Shown here: positions 7,694 to 17,048 of the stretch, piece by piece
How positions within the stretch are numbered: the stretch's first letter is position 1
How the letters are laid out: every line of letters starts with the position of its first letter
Assembly: GCA_030265685.1 (NCBI GenBank)
Contig: JAJDGO010000003.1
Span: 1 to 60,029 of the forward strand
Source: Bacteroidales bacterium OttesenSCG-928-M11
GTDB taxonomy: Bacteria > Bacteroidota > Bacteroidia > Bacteroidales > Azobacteroidaceae
Direction: 5' to 3'
DNA length: 60,029 nucleotides
Program-made: the position numbers and the translations under genes
Notes under the pieces: model-generated
Told to the model about the DNA's origin: nothing
What the model saw: only the letters and a program-made list of their open reading frames with translations
Databases searched by the model: none

Positions 7694-10177
7694 ATGAAAA
7701 AGAAAAAAACAATCAGGTGCGTCTTGTTTATGTTCCTGTTTGCCTTAAGTGGTTTCTATTTTGTTAGTTGTGAAGATCCTTATATTTACAACAACGAGGA
7801 ACCCAAATGGCTGGGATCAAGTATTTATGACCATCTAAACGAATCAAAAGACCGAACGTACACGTATTTTTTGGATATCATCAATTCGGTAGAAGATGAT
7901 GGCATAAAATATTCTGACGTCTTAAAAAGAACAGGAAGTAAAACTCTTTTTGTTGCAGATGATGCTGCTTTTGAAGCATTTTTCAAAGACAACGAGTATG
8001 GTATCACTAAGTTCAGCGATTTTTCTGCATCGATGAAACGTATGATACTATTTTCTAGTATGCTAAACGATACATATCTTTTGGAGATGTTATCTAATAT
8101 TTCCGGAACACCTCCTACACCAGGATATGTTTTGAGAAAAACAAACAGTATATCTGTTTTAGATTCTCTTCCTTATCTTCATGGACACGAACTTCCAAAA
8201 ACTAAATATTGGACTCGTTTCGAAGAAAAAGGTATTTACCTTCTAAAAGACAATACTTCACCAACTACTGTTTATTTCATGGACAAGTTGATGACTACAA
8301 GAAATATTACAAACGAAGATTTTGAAATAATTTCAGGTTATACTCGCCAAGCAGGGGATAACTTTTTATATAATATTAAAATCGTAGAAGGAGATATTGC
8401 ATGTAAGAATGGATATATTCATGTATTAGAAAAAGTGTTAATTCCGCCATCCAATATGGCTCAGTATATTCGCGAAAATGACGAGACTTCTCTTTTTAGT
8501 TCATTTCTTGATAGATATTGTGCTCCTATTTATGATGGAACAAGTACGTTAAATTATAGAGTATTGCATCCTGAATTTTCAGATTCAATATTTACATTGG
8601 CTTACTTCAATAGTCACTCCGTTCATTCAAAGATTGTAGACCCGGACGGAGGTTCTGTTTCTGGTTTATTATCTTTTGATCCGGGATGGAATGCTTTCCA
8701 AACGGATAATTCTTCTACAGCCCTACAAACAGATATGGCTGCTTTATTTGTTCCTACAAACGAAGCTTTGGATCATTACTTCAACGAAGGTGAAGGAGTT
8801 TTTATTAAAGAAAGATATGGTTCTTGGGAAAATATTCCTAACAACGTGTTGAATATGTTGATAAATAACCATATGAAGCCATCATTTATCGGATCACTCC
8901 CAAGCAAATTCGACGCTTTGGAAGATAAGATGGGAACTCCTATGGGAATAACTAAAGAAGATGTGAAATATGCAAAAGTTTGTAACAATGGGGTTGTATA
9001 TGTTGTAGACGGAGTTTTTCCTCCTACAGAATATATATCAGTAATGTCTCCGGTTATTTTTAGTGATTATACTAAAGTTTTTAATTGGGCTCAGATTAAA
9101 CTTCAATTCGAACTTTATTTGCTTTCTATGGAAAATAAATTCTCTTATTTAGTTCCGACTGATGAAGAGTTTTCTAATTATATCTCTCCTGTTTCTATCG
9201 CATCAAAAGCAACTCCTGAAAGATGGGACTTCTATTTTAATGAAGAAAAAAACCTTGTTTATGCTACTGTTTATGATGCTGTAACAGGTGATAGTCTTCG
9301 TACCGAAGGATCTTCTCAATCTAATTTGCAAAACTATCTTCGCGACATAGTAGATAATCATATTGTTGTAGGAGACATAGAAGATGGTAAAAGATTTTAT
9401 CAAACAAAAGGCGGCGCTACCGTTAAAATTAATGGAACAGGCGTTGGAATGTCTGTAAAAGGTGGTGGAAATATCGAATATGGAGAAGATGTTCGTGTAA
9501 CAAGCCGTTACGAAATGCAAAATGGTAAAACTTATTTCTTAGATGCAGCACTACAAACTGCTAATAAATCGGTTTATCAAGTAATGTCTGAAAATCAGGA
9601 TCTATATGGAGAGTTCTTTAATTTATGTATTGAATCTCAGACCTACGAATATGGAGGCAAAACATATGGAGGCTCAATTTTCTACAATGACAAATCCAAT
9701 GTGGGAATAACAGAAAACGTTTCCTTCTTCAATACATTTAATTATACGGTTTATGTCCCAACAAACAAAGCTATTCAAGACGCAATAGCTAGTGGTGTAA
9801 TTAAACAATGGAGCGATATGAATAATTATGAAGGACAAGAAAGAGCGAATGAAGTTCAAAAGTTATATGACTTCTTGAGATATCATTTCCAAGATAATTC
9901 AATTTATATTTCTGGAGAAAAAATTGACAGATCTTGTGAAACAGCTGCAATTAATTCTGCTACGAACAAATTCCGCAAACTACAAGTTAAGGGAAATGGA
10001 GAAAACTTGACTCTAAAAACCGAAGCTGGAAAAGAAGTAAACGTAATTACTTCTACTGCTAACGTAATGTCGAGAGATTATAAATTTAATGGAGCTGATA
10101 TTAAAAGGGTTACTCAAATTTCAACCTCTTCATTTGCTGTGATACACCAAGTTAATGATATACTAACCTTCAATTAA
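7694..10177 (+). CDS. Four-domain fasciclin (FAS1) lipoprotein
   Basis: This 827-residue lipoprotein has a signal peptide ending in lipobox FVSC (Cys26) followed by Glu-Asp, compatible with surface export in Bacteroidota. The rest reads as about four FAS1-like domains. They are recognised by the paired motifs 'tlFvpdd.AF' near the start (KTLFVADDAAFEAFF; AALFVPTNEALDHYF; FSYLVPTDEEFSNYI; YTVYVPTNKAIQDAI) and 'nG.vyv.d.vl.pp' near the end (NGYIHVLEKVLIPP; NGVVYVVDGVFPP; NGKTYFLDAAL; final FAVIHQVND). FAS1 domains mediate adhesion and ligand binding. As the first gene of the operon it is probably a surface ligand-binding protein working with the SusCD pair downstream, but its ligand is unknown. 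Confidence 0.85.
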   Translation: MKKKKTIRCVLFMFLFALSGFYFVSCEDPYIYNNEEPKWLGSSIYDHLNESKDRTYTYFLDIINSVEDDGIKYSDVLKRTGSKTLFVADDAAFEAFFKDNEYGITKFSDFSASMKRMILFSSMLNDTYLLEMLSNISGTPPTPGYVLRKTNSISVLDSLPYLHGHELPKTKYWTRFEEKGIYLLKDNTSPTTVYFMDKLMTTRNITNEDFEIISGYTRQAGDNFLYNIKIVEGDIACKNGYIHVLEKVLIPPSNMAQYIRENDETSLFSSFLDRYCAPIYDGTSTLNYRVLHPEFSDSIFTLAYFNSHSVHSKIVDPDGGSVSGLLSFDPGWNAFQTDNSSTALQTDMAALFVPTNEALDHYFNEGEGVFIKERYGSWENIPNNVLNMLINNHMKPSFIGSLPSKFDALEDKMGTPMGITKEDVKYAKVCNNGVVYVVDGVFPPTEYISVMSPVIFSDYTKVFNWAQIKLQFELYLLSMENKFSYLVPTDEEFSNYISPVSIASKATPERWDFYFNEEKNLVYATVYDAVTGDSLRTEGSSQSNLQNYLRDIVDNHIVVGDIEDGKRFYQTKGGATVKINGTGVGMSVKGGGNIEYGEDVRVTSRYEMQNGKTYFLDAALQTANKSVYQVMSENQDLYGEFFNLCIESQTYEYGGKTYGGSIFYNDKSNVGITENVSFFNTFNYTVYVPTNKAIQDAIASGVIKQWSDMNNYEGQERANEVQKLYDFLRYHFQDNSIYISGEKIDRSCETAAINSATNKFRKLQVKGNGENLTLKTEAGKEVNVITSTANVMSRDYKFNGADIKRVTQISTSSFAVIHQVNDILTFN

Positions 10178-10215
10178 ATAGAAGGATGATATTTTCAACA
10201 AATAAAAGAATGATA

Positions 10216-13200
10216 ATGAAAAATAAAATAATATATATTCTTCTAATTGGCTGTATGTTATGCTGTCAGTCAATATTTGCGCAAGAAGGAAGTGGCGATA
10301 TGATACGTGGTCGGGTTACTTCCGAACTGGGAGAAGGTCTTATTGCTGCTACAGTACTTGAAATGGACCGGAATGATCGTATCGTTGGTCAATCCTTTAC
10401 TGATATGAATGGTGATTTTTCTATGAGAATTGGAAATAATCAAAATAAATTAAAAATATCTTATATCGGATATGTTACTCAAGTGTTTACGATTGGAACA
10501 AAAAGAAGTTTTTCTGTTGTCTTAAAAGACGAGAATATGATGGAAGCTGTAGTTGTAACTGCAGTTAAAAAAACATCTGACGGAACTTTGAATATTCCGG
10601 ATCGTGAAATTTCATTTGCAATGCAAAAAATCAATACCGAAGTCTTTGATGGAGTGCAAGTCTCTTCTATTGATGATGCACTACAAGGACAAATCGCCGG
10701 TTTGGATATTATTGGAGGTGGAGACCTTGGTAAAGGAACGCAAATGCGTATTCGTGGGGTAAACTCATTATCTTCCAATTCTAATCCATTGATCGTTATG
10801 AATGGTGTTCCTCGTGAAGACATTTCAACTGAAAATTTTGATTTCTCTACTGCTGATGAACAACAATATGCAGATTTGTTGAGTGTTAACCCCGATGATA
10901 TTTTGGAAATCACAGTGTTGAAAGATGCTGCTTCAACTGCCGTTTGGGGAGCAAGAGGAGCTAACGGAGTTTTGATGATCTCTACTAAAAAAGGAGCCAA
11001 AGGGCCTACTCGAGTTAATTATACATATAAATTAACTACGAAAGTTCAGCCAAAAGGTTTGAAGATGTTGAATGGTGATGATTATACTATGCTTATGAAA
11101 CAAGCATATTTTAATCCTCAACAAAGTAATACCGCTTCTAATATTCCGGAATTTAATTATGATCCGAACTTTTCTGAATACGAATACTACAATAATAATA
11201 CCGATTGGAGAGATGAAGTTATTCAAACTGGTTTTACTCATGACCACTATTTGTCTTTATCCGGAGGGGGAGACAAAGCAAACTTCCGTGTAGCCGGAGG
11301 ATATATGAGTAACACAGGTACGATTATCGGTCAATCTTGGCAACGTTTTACTTCTCGTGTCGACTTGAGTTATTATGTATCGAACCGTATTAAATTTGAT
11401 GCTGAATTTGCTTTTACGTATCAAGATAATAATAGAAACTGGACTGATGATAGATCGGAAGATAACTACAATAATGGTAAGAGTATTTTGGATATTGCCT
11501 ATAAAAAAATGCCGAACTTGGCAATCTATAATAAAGATGCAAATGGAAACGATTTGGATAGTTATTATAATATACGTCAAGACGCACATGTTGATGCATC
11601 TCAGGTTGCATTAAGAAACCCGGTTGCTTTGGCAGAATTAGCTGATAACACATTGAAAACATATAACATTCAACCAATTCTACGTTTGCAGTACGATTTG
11701 ATGGACCCAGCTAAACATGAATTGAAATACAATGTATGGGTTTCTTTTGATATGAAAAACGAAATGATTCATAAATTCTTACCGAAAGAAGTTTCTTCTA
11801 GAAGTTGGAGTCATGAAGATATAAACCGTAGTGATGATGAAGATAAAGAATCGTTTGGTATTCAATCGGAAAATAAATTAACGTTTGTTCCTAAATTTTC
11901 GAATACGGATCATAGCCTTTCTATCTTGGCTTCGTTACAAACTAGTTCAGGTAACTCAAACAATCAAAGAGCTATTTCTTATGGTTTCCCTTCTTCTCAT
12001 ATGAGTGATGCTAGTGGAACTGCGAATTTGAAATCCGTACAATCAGGTATTGGACAATGGCGTTCTTTGGGTATGATCGGACGTATGCACTATGCATATA
12101 AATCTAAATATATCTTTGGGTTTACTTTCAGAAGGGATGGATCTACAAAATTTGGTAAAGGAAACAAATATGGAAATTTCCCGGGTGTGTCATTAAGATG
12201 GAATATTGCCGACGAATCGTTTATGTCGTTTGCAAAAGATTGGTTAAATATATTAGCAATTCGTCCAAGTTGGGGTATTGCAGGAAACTCTCCTGGTTCC
12301 GAATATTTACATTACAGTAAATATTCTCCATATAGCAGTTATGCCGGACAAACTACAATTCGACCTGGTAATATACGGTTGTCAAATCTTAAATGGGAAA
12401 AAACAACCGAATACAACTTAGGTTTAGACTTAGCTTTATTTGATAATAAATATACTTTAGATGCTAACGTGTACTCTCGTCGGACTGAAGATTTATTATT
12501 CCAAAATCAGGCAATTCCTACTTCTTCCGGATTTTCATCATTAGCTTATCGAAATGGAGGAACAATGGACAATATCGGTTGGGAGTTAAATGCAAATGCG
12601 AATCGTTTTGCTAAGATAGGAAATGTAGTATTAGACTTCCGTTTTAACTTAGCTAACTCAGTGAATAAGTTAGTTACATTGAATGAAGATATTTTGAATA
12701 GCTATAATGAAGATTTTTCGTATGAAAATGGGAAATATTTAGGACGTCTACAAGAAGGAAAAGCTTATGGTTCTATTTATGGATTCCGTTATTTAGGAGT
12801 TTATAGATTTTCTGCAGAAAATTATGAAAAAGGAACAGCTCCTGTGGCTAGAAACGAAAAGGGAGAAGTTATTTTCGATAATAAAGGAAATCCTGTTCCG
12901 ATGTATTATAACTTTGGAGAAAACGGTACCAATTATCAATTCCAAGCAGGAGATGCTATGTATGAAGATATAAATCATGATGGTAATATCGACGAATTAG
13001 ATATTGTTTACTTAGGTAATTCTAACCCTGAACTAACCGGAGGTTTTGGATTTACTGCTCGTTGGAATCGTTTTACATTGAATGCTCAAGCAAACTTCCG
13101 TTATGGAAATAAAATTATCAACTCTGCTCGTATGAATGCTGAAAATATGTATACAGACGACAATCAAAGCATTGCTGTGAACTGGCGTTGGCGTAAAGAG

Positions 13201-13515
13201 GGTGATGATACCGAAATGCCAAGAGCTCTTTATAAGTCAGGATATAACTGGTTAGCAAGCGATCGATTTGTAGAAGATGGTAGTTTCTTGAAATTAAAAT
13301 ATCTATCGCTTAATTATGCTTTCCCTTCGGAAAAAATAAAAGAATACGGATTAAAACAATTAAGTCTATACGTTACAGCCAACAACTTATTTTGCTTGAC
13401 TAAATATCAAGGGGTTGATCCTGAGATTGGTAATGATAAATGGGGGGTTAGTAAAGATACTTCAACAACTCCTCGAGCAAGAGAATTTACTTTTGGAATA
13501 CAAGTTGGTTTTTAA
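10216..13515 (+). CDS. SusC/RagA-family TonB-dependent outer-membrane transporter (pair 1)
   Basis: The track starts at 10186, but the best signal peptide begins at the ATG at 10216 (MKNKIIYILLIGCMLCCQS...FAQ), giving 1099 residues. A carboxypeptidase-D regulatory-like domain (about 30-115; GRVTSELGEGLIAATV, MNGDFSM) is followed by the plug (about 120-260; GQIAGLDIIGG, MRIRGVNSLSSNSNP, VLKDAASTAVWGARGANGV) and a long beta-barrel ending in the aromatic residue typical of barrels (GIQVGF). It would import a bulky ligand across the outer membrane with TonB energy. Its SusD partner follows after 27 bp. The substrate is not shown; the context points to glycoprotein fragments. Confidence 0.94.
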   Translation: MKNKIIYILLIGCMLCCQSIFAQEGSGDMIRGRVTSELGEGLIAATVLEMDRNDRIVGQSFTDMNGDFSMRIGNNQNKLKISYIGYVTQVFTIGTKRSFSVVLKDENMMEAVVVTAVKKTSDGTLNIPDREISFAMQKINTEVFDGVQVSSIDDALQGQIAGLDIIGGGDLGKGTQMRIRGVNSLSSNSNPLIVMNGVPREDISTENFDFSTADEQQYADLLSVNPDDILEITVLKDAASTAVWGARGANGVLMISTKKGAKGPTRVNYTYKLTTKVQPKGLKMLNGDDYTMLMKQAYFNPQQSNTASNIPEFNYDPNFSEYEYYNNNTDWRDEVIQTGFTHDHYLSLSGGGDKANFRVAGGYMSNTGTIIGQSWQRFTSRVDLSYYVSNRIKFDAEFAFTYQDNNRNWTDDRSEDNYNNGKSILDIAYKKMPNLAIYNKDANGNDLDSYYNIRQDAHVDASQVALRNPVALAELADNTLKTYNIQPILRLQYDLMDPAKHELKYNVWVSFDMKNEMIHKFLPKEVSSRSWSHEDINRSDDEDKESFGIQSENKLTFVPKFSNTDHSLSILASLQTSSGNSNNQRAISYGFPSSHMSDASGTANLKSVQSGIGQWRSLGMIGRMHYAYKSKYIFGFTFRRDGSTKFGKGNKYGNFPGVSLRWNIADESFMSFAKDWLNILAIRPSWGIAGNSPGSEYLHYSKYSPYSSYAGQTTIRPGNIRLSNLKWEKTTEYNLGLDLALFDNKYTLDANVYSRRTEDLLFQNQAIPTSSGFSSLAYRNGGTMDNIGWELNANANRFAKIGNVVLDFRFNLANSVNKLVTLNEDILNSYNEDFSYENGKYLGRLQEGKAYGSIYGFRYLGVYRFSAENYEKGTAPVARNEKGEVIFDNKGNPVPMYYNFGENGTNYQFQAGDAMYEDINHDGNIDELDIVYLGNSNPELTGGFGFTARWNRFTLNAQANFRYGNKIINSARMNAENMYTDDNQSIAVNWRWRKEGDDTEMPRALYKSGYNWLASDRFVEDGSFLKLKYLSLNYAFPSEKIKEYGLKQLSLYVTANNLFCLTKYQGVDPEIGNDKWGVSKDTSTTPRAREFTFGIQVGF

Positions 13516-13542
13516 TGATAAAACAAGATAAATAATATAGAT

Positions 13543-15162
13543 ATGAAAAACAAAATTATTATAATGTTATTATTATTGTCGGTCCCGTTTTCTTCTTGCT
13601 CCGACTGGTTAGATATAAAACCATTAGATAGCATGGTGTTGGAAGATTATTGGAAAACACAATCTGACGTTGAGTCAGTGGTTCTGACATGTTATAAAGC
13701 AATGATAGAAACAGGGTATATCGAACGTGTAATTTTATCCGGCGAAGTTCGCTCTGATAATATTGTTGCGGGAAGAAGTACTCCGGCTGGTTTGACAAAA
13801 ATATTGGAGGCAACAATACTTCCATCGAATGATTATGCTAAATGGGAACCATTTTATAAGGTTATTAACTATTGTAACACGGTTTTGAAGTTTGCTCCCG
13901 GTGTTACGGAATTAGATCCTGATTATACTAATGGTTTATTAAAAGCTCACGAAGCAGAAGCATTAACTCTTAGAGCTTTAACCTATTTTTATTTAGCAAG
14001 AATGTATAGGGAGTTTCCTTATATAACAGATCCTTATATCGATGATACTCAAAATTTCTATGTAGAAGCAACTCAAGGAAGTAAAGTATTGGATTATTTG
14101 ATAGAAGATTTGTTGATTGCAGAAAAATATGCAGTAAAGTCAAAGGGAAATAAATATCAAGTTCCGTATTATGCAAAGTATACAAATGGACGAATCAATA
14201 AGAATGCAGTAAGAGCATTGTTAGCAGATATTTATCTTTGGAAGGGTGAATACTCCGCTTGTATTGAAATGTGTGATAAAATATTGGAAGATGTCATTGA
14301 TCCTAAAACAATTATTTCTGCCCAAATGCTTACAGGGGCAGAAATGTACTTGACAAATAATGATAATCTTAGTTTTGGTCAGGGTACTTCCTATGAAGTC
14401 TTTTTATCTAAAAATTCAAGTGAAAGTATTTTCGAACTTCAGTTTGATAGAGGCGACAACCAAAATACAAAAGTTCATGAGTTATATGGAGATAACATGA
14501 CCTTAGGTCAACTTTCAGCAACTCCTTTAGTAGGTGATTATGATGTGTTTGGAGATTTGGATGTTCGGGGAAAAGATTATATTGATCCGAATCCTGTAGG
14601 CTACGCCGGTTTTTATCAAATTACAAAATATAGAGCGAGTCGTACCCCAGCAAAAGGTACTGAAGCAAAAGATTTCTATAATTATACTAATTATACAAGT
14701 AGTACTTATACCCCCAATTGGATCATATATCGTTTAGCAGATGCTTATTTAATGAAAGCAGAGGCTTTGGTTCAACGAAACGCAGGTATGGAAGATTTGG
14801 AAGAAGCATTGGAAATGGTAAATATTACATATATGCGTTCAAATCCGGATTTACAATTAGAGTTGTCTATTAACGATTATTCCTCAAAAGAAAGTATGGA
14901 GGAGTTGGTTATGTTGGAACGTCAACGTGAATTTGTATTTGAAGGAAAACGCTGGTTTGATTTATTACGTATGGCAGAGCGGGAAGGAAGTTCTACTAAT
15001 ATGTTGAATAAATATTTGATGCGTAAATACACATTGAACCCGACTATGGTTCAAACAAAGTTATCTAATATGGATGCTCTTTATATGCCGATTCATAAAA
15101 AAGAGTTAAGTGCTAATCCTAAGTTGAAACAAAATCCATATTATAATACGCTTAAAGATTAA
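13543..15162 (+). CDS. SusD/RagB-family surface lipoprotein (pair 1)
   Basis: This 539-residue protein has a lipobox FSSC (Cys19) and the start CSDWLDIKPLDSMVLEDYW, typical of SusD-like proteins. TPR-like helices (for example KAHEAEALTLRALTYFYLAR) and a C-terminal region with VMLERQREFVFEGKRWFDLL and GKR-W-DL.R define the RagB/SusD family. It should form the lid over the SusC barrel encoded immediately upstream and bind ligand at the cell surface. It follows susC by 27 bp. Confidence 0.94.
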   Translation: MKNKIIIMLLLLSVPFSSCSDWLDIKPLDSMVLEDYWKTQSDVESVVLTCYKAMIETGYIERVILSGEVRSDNIVAGRSTPAGLTKILEATILPSNDYAKWEPFYKVINYCNTVLKFAPGVTELDPDYTNGLLKAHEAEALTLRALTYFYLARMYREFPYITDPYIDDTQNFYVEATQGSKVLDYLIEDLLIAEKYAVKSKGNKYQVPYYAKYTNGRINKNAVRALLADIYLWKGEYSACIEMCDKILEDVIDPKTIISAQMLTGAEMYLTNNDNLSFGQGTSYEVFLSKNSSESIFELQFDRGDNQNTKVHELYGDNMTLGQLSATPLVGDYDVFGDLDVRGKDYIDPNPVGYAGFYQITKYRASRTPAKGTEAKDFYNYTNYTSSTYTPNWIIYRLADAYLMKAEALVQRNAGMEDLEEALEMVNITYMRSNPDLQLELSINDYSSKESMEELVMLERQREFVFEGKRWFDLLRMAEREGSSTNMLNKYLMRKYTLNPTMVQTKLSNMDALYMPIHKKELSANPKLKQNPYYNTLKD

Positions 15163-15179
15163 AATAAAAACAAAATAAT

Positions 15180-17030
15180 ATGAAAAATTTACATCAAAAA
15201 ATAAAGAATATTCGATTGCTTGCTTTTGCTTTGCCGATCGCTTTCTGCTCCATTTTATGTTTTCAATCTTGTTTTGATGAAAACTATGGAGAATATGTAA
15301 CTTTTGAAGAATATCAGATCGCCTCATTTCTTGATGCTGATCCTGATACATATTCAGAGTTTTCTGCCTTACTTTCTGCAGCAGGAATAACTGATTTATT
15401 GAATGCTTATGGAAATTATACTTGTTTTGCACCAACTAATGAAGCGGTGAGAGCTTACTATAGCGAAAATGACATTTCATTTGATAAGCTTACTACAGAT
15501 GATGCAAAAAAGATCGTTTACAGTCATATCATATCTAAGAAGTATACAACGGATGATTTCCCTTGGGGAACAATTCCGAGTGCTAATATGAATGATCGTT
15601 ATATTCAGATAGCTATAGATACAACAAATTCCAGTTCTGAGACAGGGACGATTATTACTGTAAATAAAGTATCAACGATTTTAATTAAAGATCAGGAAGT
15701 GCATAACGGAATTGTTCATACTGTTGATAAGGTATTAGAAGTTTCAGACACCCAACTTCCGGATATTATTAATACGGACGAGTCTATTTCTATTTTTGCA
15801 GAAGCTTTATTTGCTACCGAATTGTCGGAATCCTTACGTTTGATGATTAATGATAATTATACTTATCAAGGAACAATAATCTCTCTATCTACTCATAAAA
15901 CCAATTCACCTTTAGAAACTCCAACTTCGTGTAATTATGGGTATACGGCATTTGTTGAGTCTGACGAGGTCTTTAATGCAGCCGGCATATATAATTTGGA
16001 TGATTTGATCGCCTATGCAGCAGAAGTGTACGATGCTATTTATCCGGAAGATAAGGATATATCGGATATTACAAATCCGAAAAATAGTTTAAATCGTTTT
16101 ATGGCTTATCACTTAGTGGATAGAATGCAAGACGTAAATGAATTTATCCCGGCTTCTTTTTCTGACTATTATGCTCCAAATACAACCATATACGAATATA
16201 TAGAAACAATGTGTCCGAATACGGTTTTGGAAATTAGCACAGGGAATATTATTAATAAACGACTAGATAGTGGAAAAGGAATAAACATCGACGCTATGGC
16301 AAGTGTCGCTTCTGAAAATGGAGTTTTCCATAAGATTGATGCAATACTTACCTACGAAGACGTTGAAGATAAAGTTTTAAATAAACGCATGCGTGTTGAT
16401 GTTGCTTCTTTCCTTTCAGAAATGAATACAAATAAATTACGCCAAGATTTTGCAGGCTATATTATCCCGAATAATTATTTCAAAAATTTGTCATATACAG
16501 AAGCGACTCAATGTCAATATATTGGAAGTAAGGGATGGTGTGATCATCAAGCAGATGAGTTTCTTTTTGTTGGAAAATATGACTTTTCTTTGGAAACATT
16601 TCCAATCCCTCCAGGAACGTATGAGGTTAGAATTGGTTATACAGCAAATTCCCAGCGAGGGGTAGCTCAGATTTACTTTGATGGAGAACCTTGCGGTATT
16701 CCATTGGATATGACTATACTTTCGACAGATGCAAGAATTGGAGCTGTTAAAGATGCTGATACGGATGACGATGGAGTTGAAAACGATAAAATGATGCGAA
16801 ATAGAGGATATTTAAAAGGGCCGACTGGAGTATATTTCCCTTCTCCTCAAACACCGATGAGAGCTAATGCGCAATCTCTTCGAAGAATTATTACTACAAA
16901 AGTTTTAGATACGACAAAGTCTCATACTATTAGAATTAAGTCGGTGGAGGATATTACTTCAAGAGAGTTCCATTTGGATTATGTAGAATTTGTTCCGTCG
17001 TCAGTTTGGGATAAAGAAGGTCGTGATTAA
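15180..17030 (+). CDS. Two-domain fasciclin lipoprotein with C-terminal beta-rich module
   Basis: This 616-residue lipoprotein has lipobox FQSC (Cys31). FAS1 domain 1 spans about 45-180 (YTCFAPTNEAVRAYY to NGIVHTVDKVLEV) and FAS1 domain 2 about 190-395 (ending ENGVFHKIDAILTY). The remaining ~215 residues form a beta-rich, aromatic module (PGTYEVRIGYTANSQRG, VQ-IYFDG-type strands, final FHLDYVEFVP) resembling a galactose-binding-like sandwich. I do not recognise a named family for that module. Its place after SusD pair 1 is where SusE/F-like surface glycan-binding proteins usually lie. The gene is packed in the operon (17- and 18-bp gaps). Confidence 0.82.
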   Translation: MKNLHQKIKNIRLLAFALPIAFCSILCFQSCFDENYGEYVTFEEYQIASFLDADPDTYSEFSALLSAAGITDLLNAYGNYTCFAPTNEAVRAYYSENDISFDKLTTDDAKKIVYSHIISKKYTTDDFPWGTIPSANMNDRYIQIAIDTTNSSSETGTIITVNKVSTILIKDQEVHNGIVHTVDKVLEVSDTQLPDIINTDESISIFAEALFATELSESLRLMINDNYTYQGTIISLSTHKTNSPLETPTSCNYGYTAFVESDEVFNAAGIYNLDDLIAYAAEVYDAIYPEDKDISDITNPKNSLNRFMAYHLVDRMQDVNEFIPASFSDYYAPNTTIYEYIETMCPNTVLEISTGNIINKRLDSGKGINIDAMASVASENGVFHKIDAILTYEDVEDKVLNKRMRVDVASFLSEMNTNKLRQDFAGYIIPNNYFKNLSYTEATQCQYIGSKGWCDHQADEFLFVGKYDFSLETFPIPPGTYEVRIGYTANSQRGVAQIYFDGEPCGIPLDMTILSTDARIGAVKDADTDDDGVENDKMMRNRGYLKGPTGVYFPSPQTPMRANAQSLRRIITTKVLDTTKSHTIRIKSVEDITSREFHLDYVEFVPSSVWDKEGRD

Positions 17031-17048
17031 TCAGATAAATTTACAATT

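Noticed and set aside
10479-11000. 173-residue minus-strand ORF
   Set aside because: Antisense to the SusC plug domain; no independent support.
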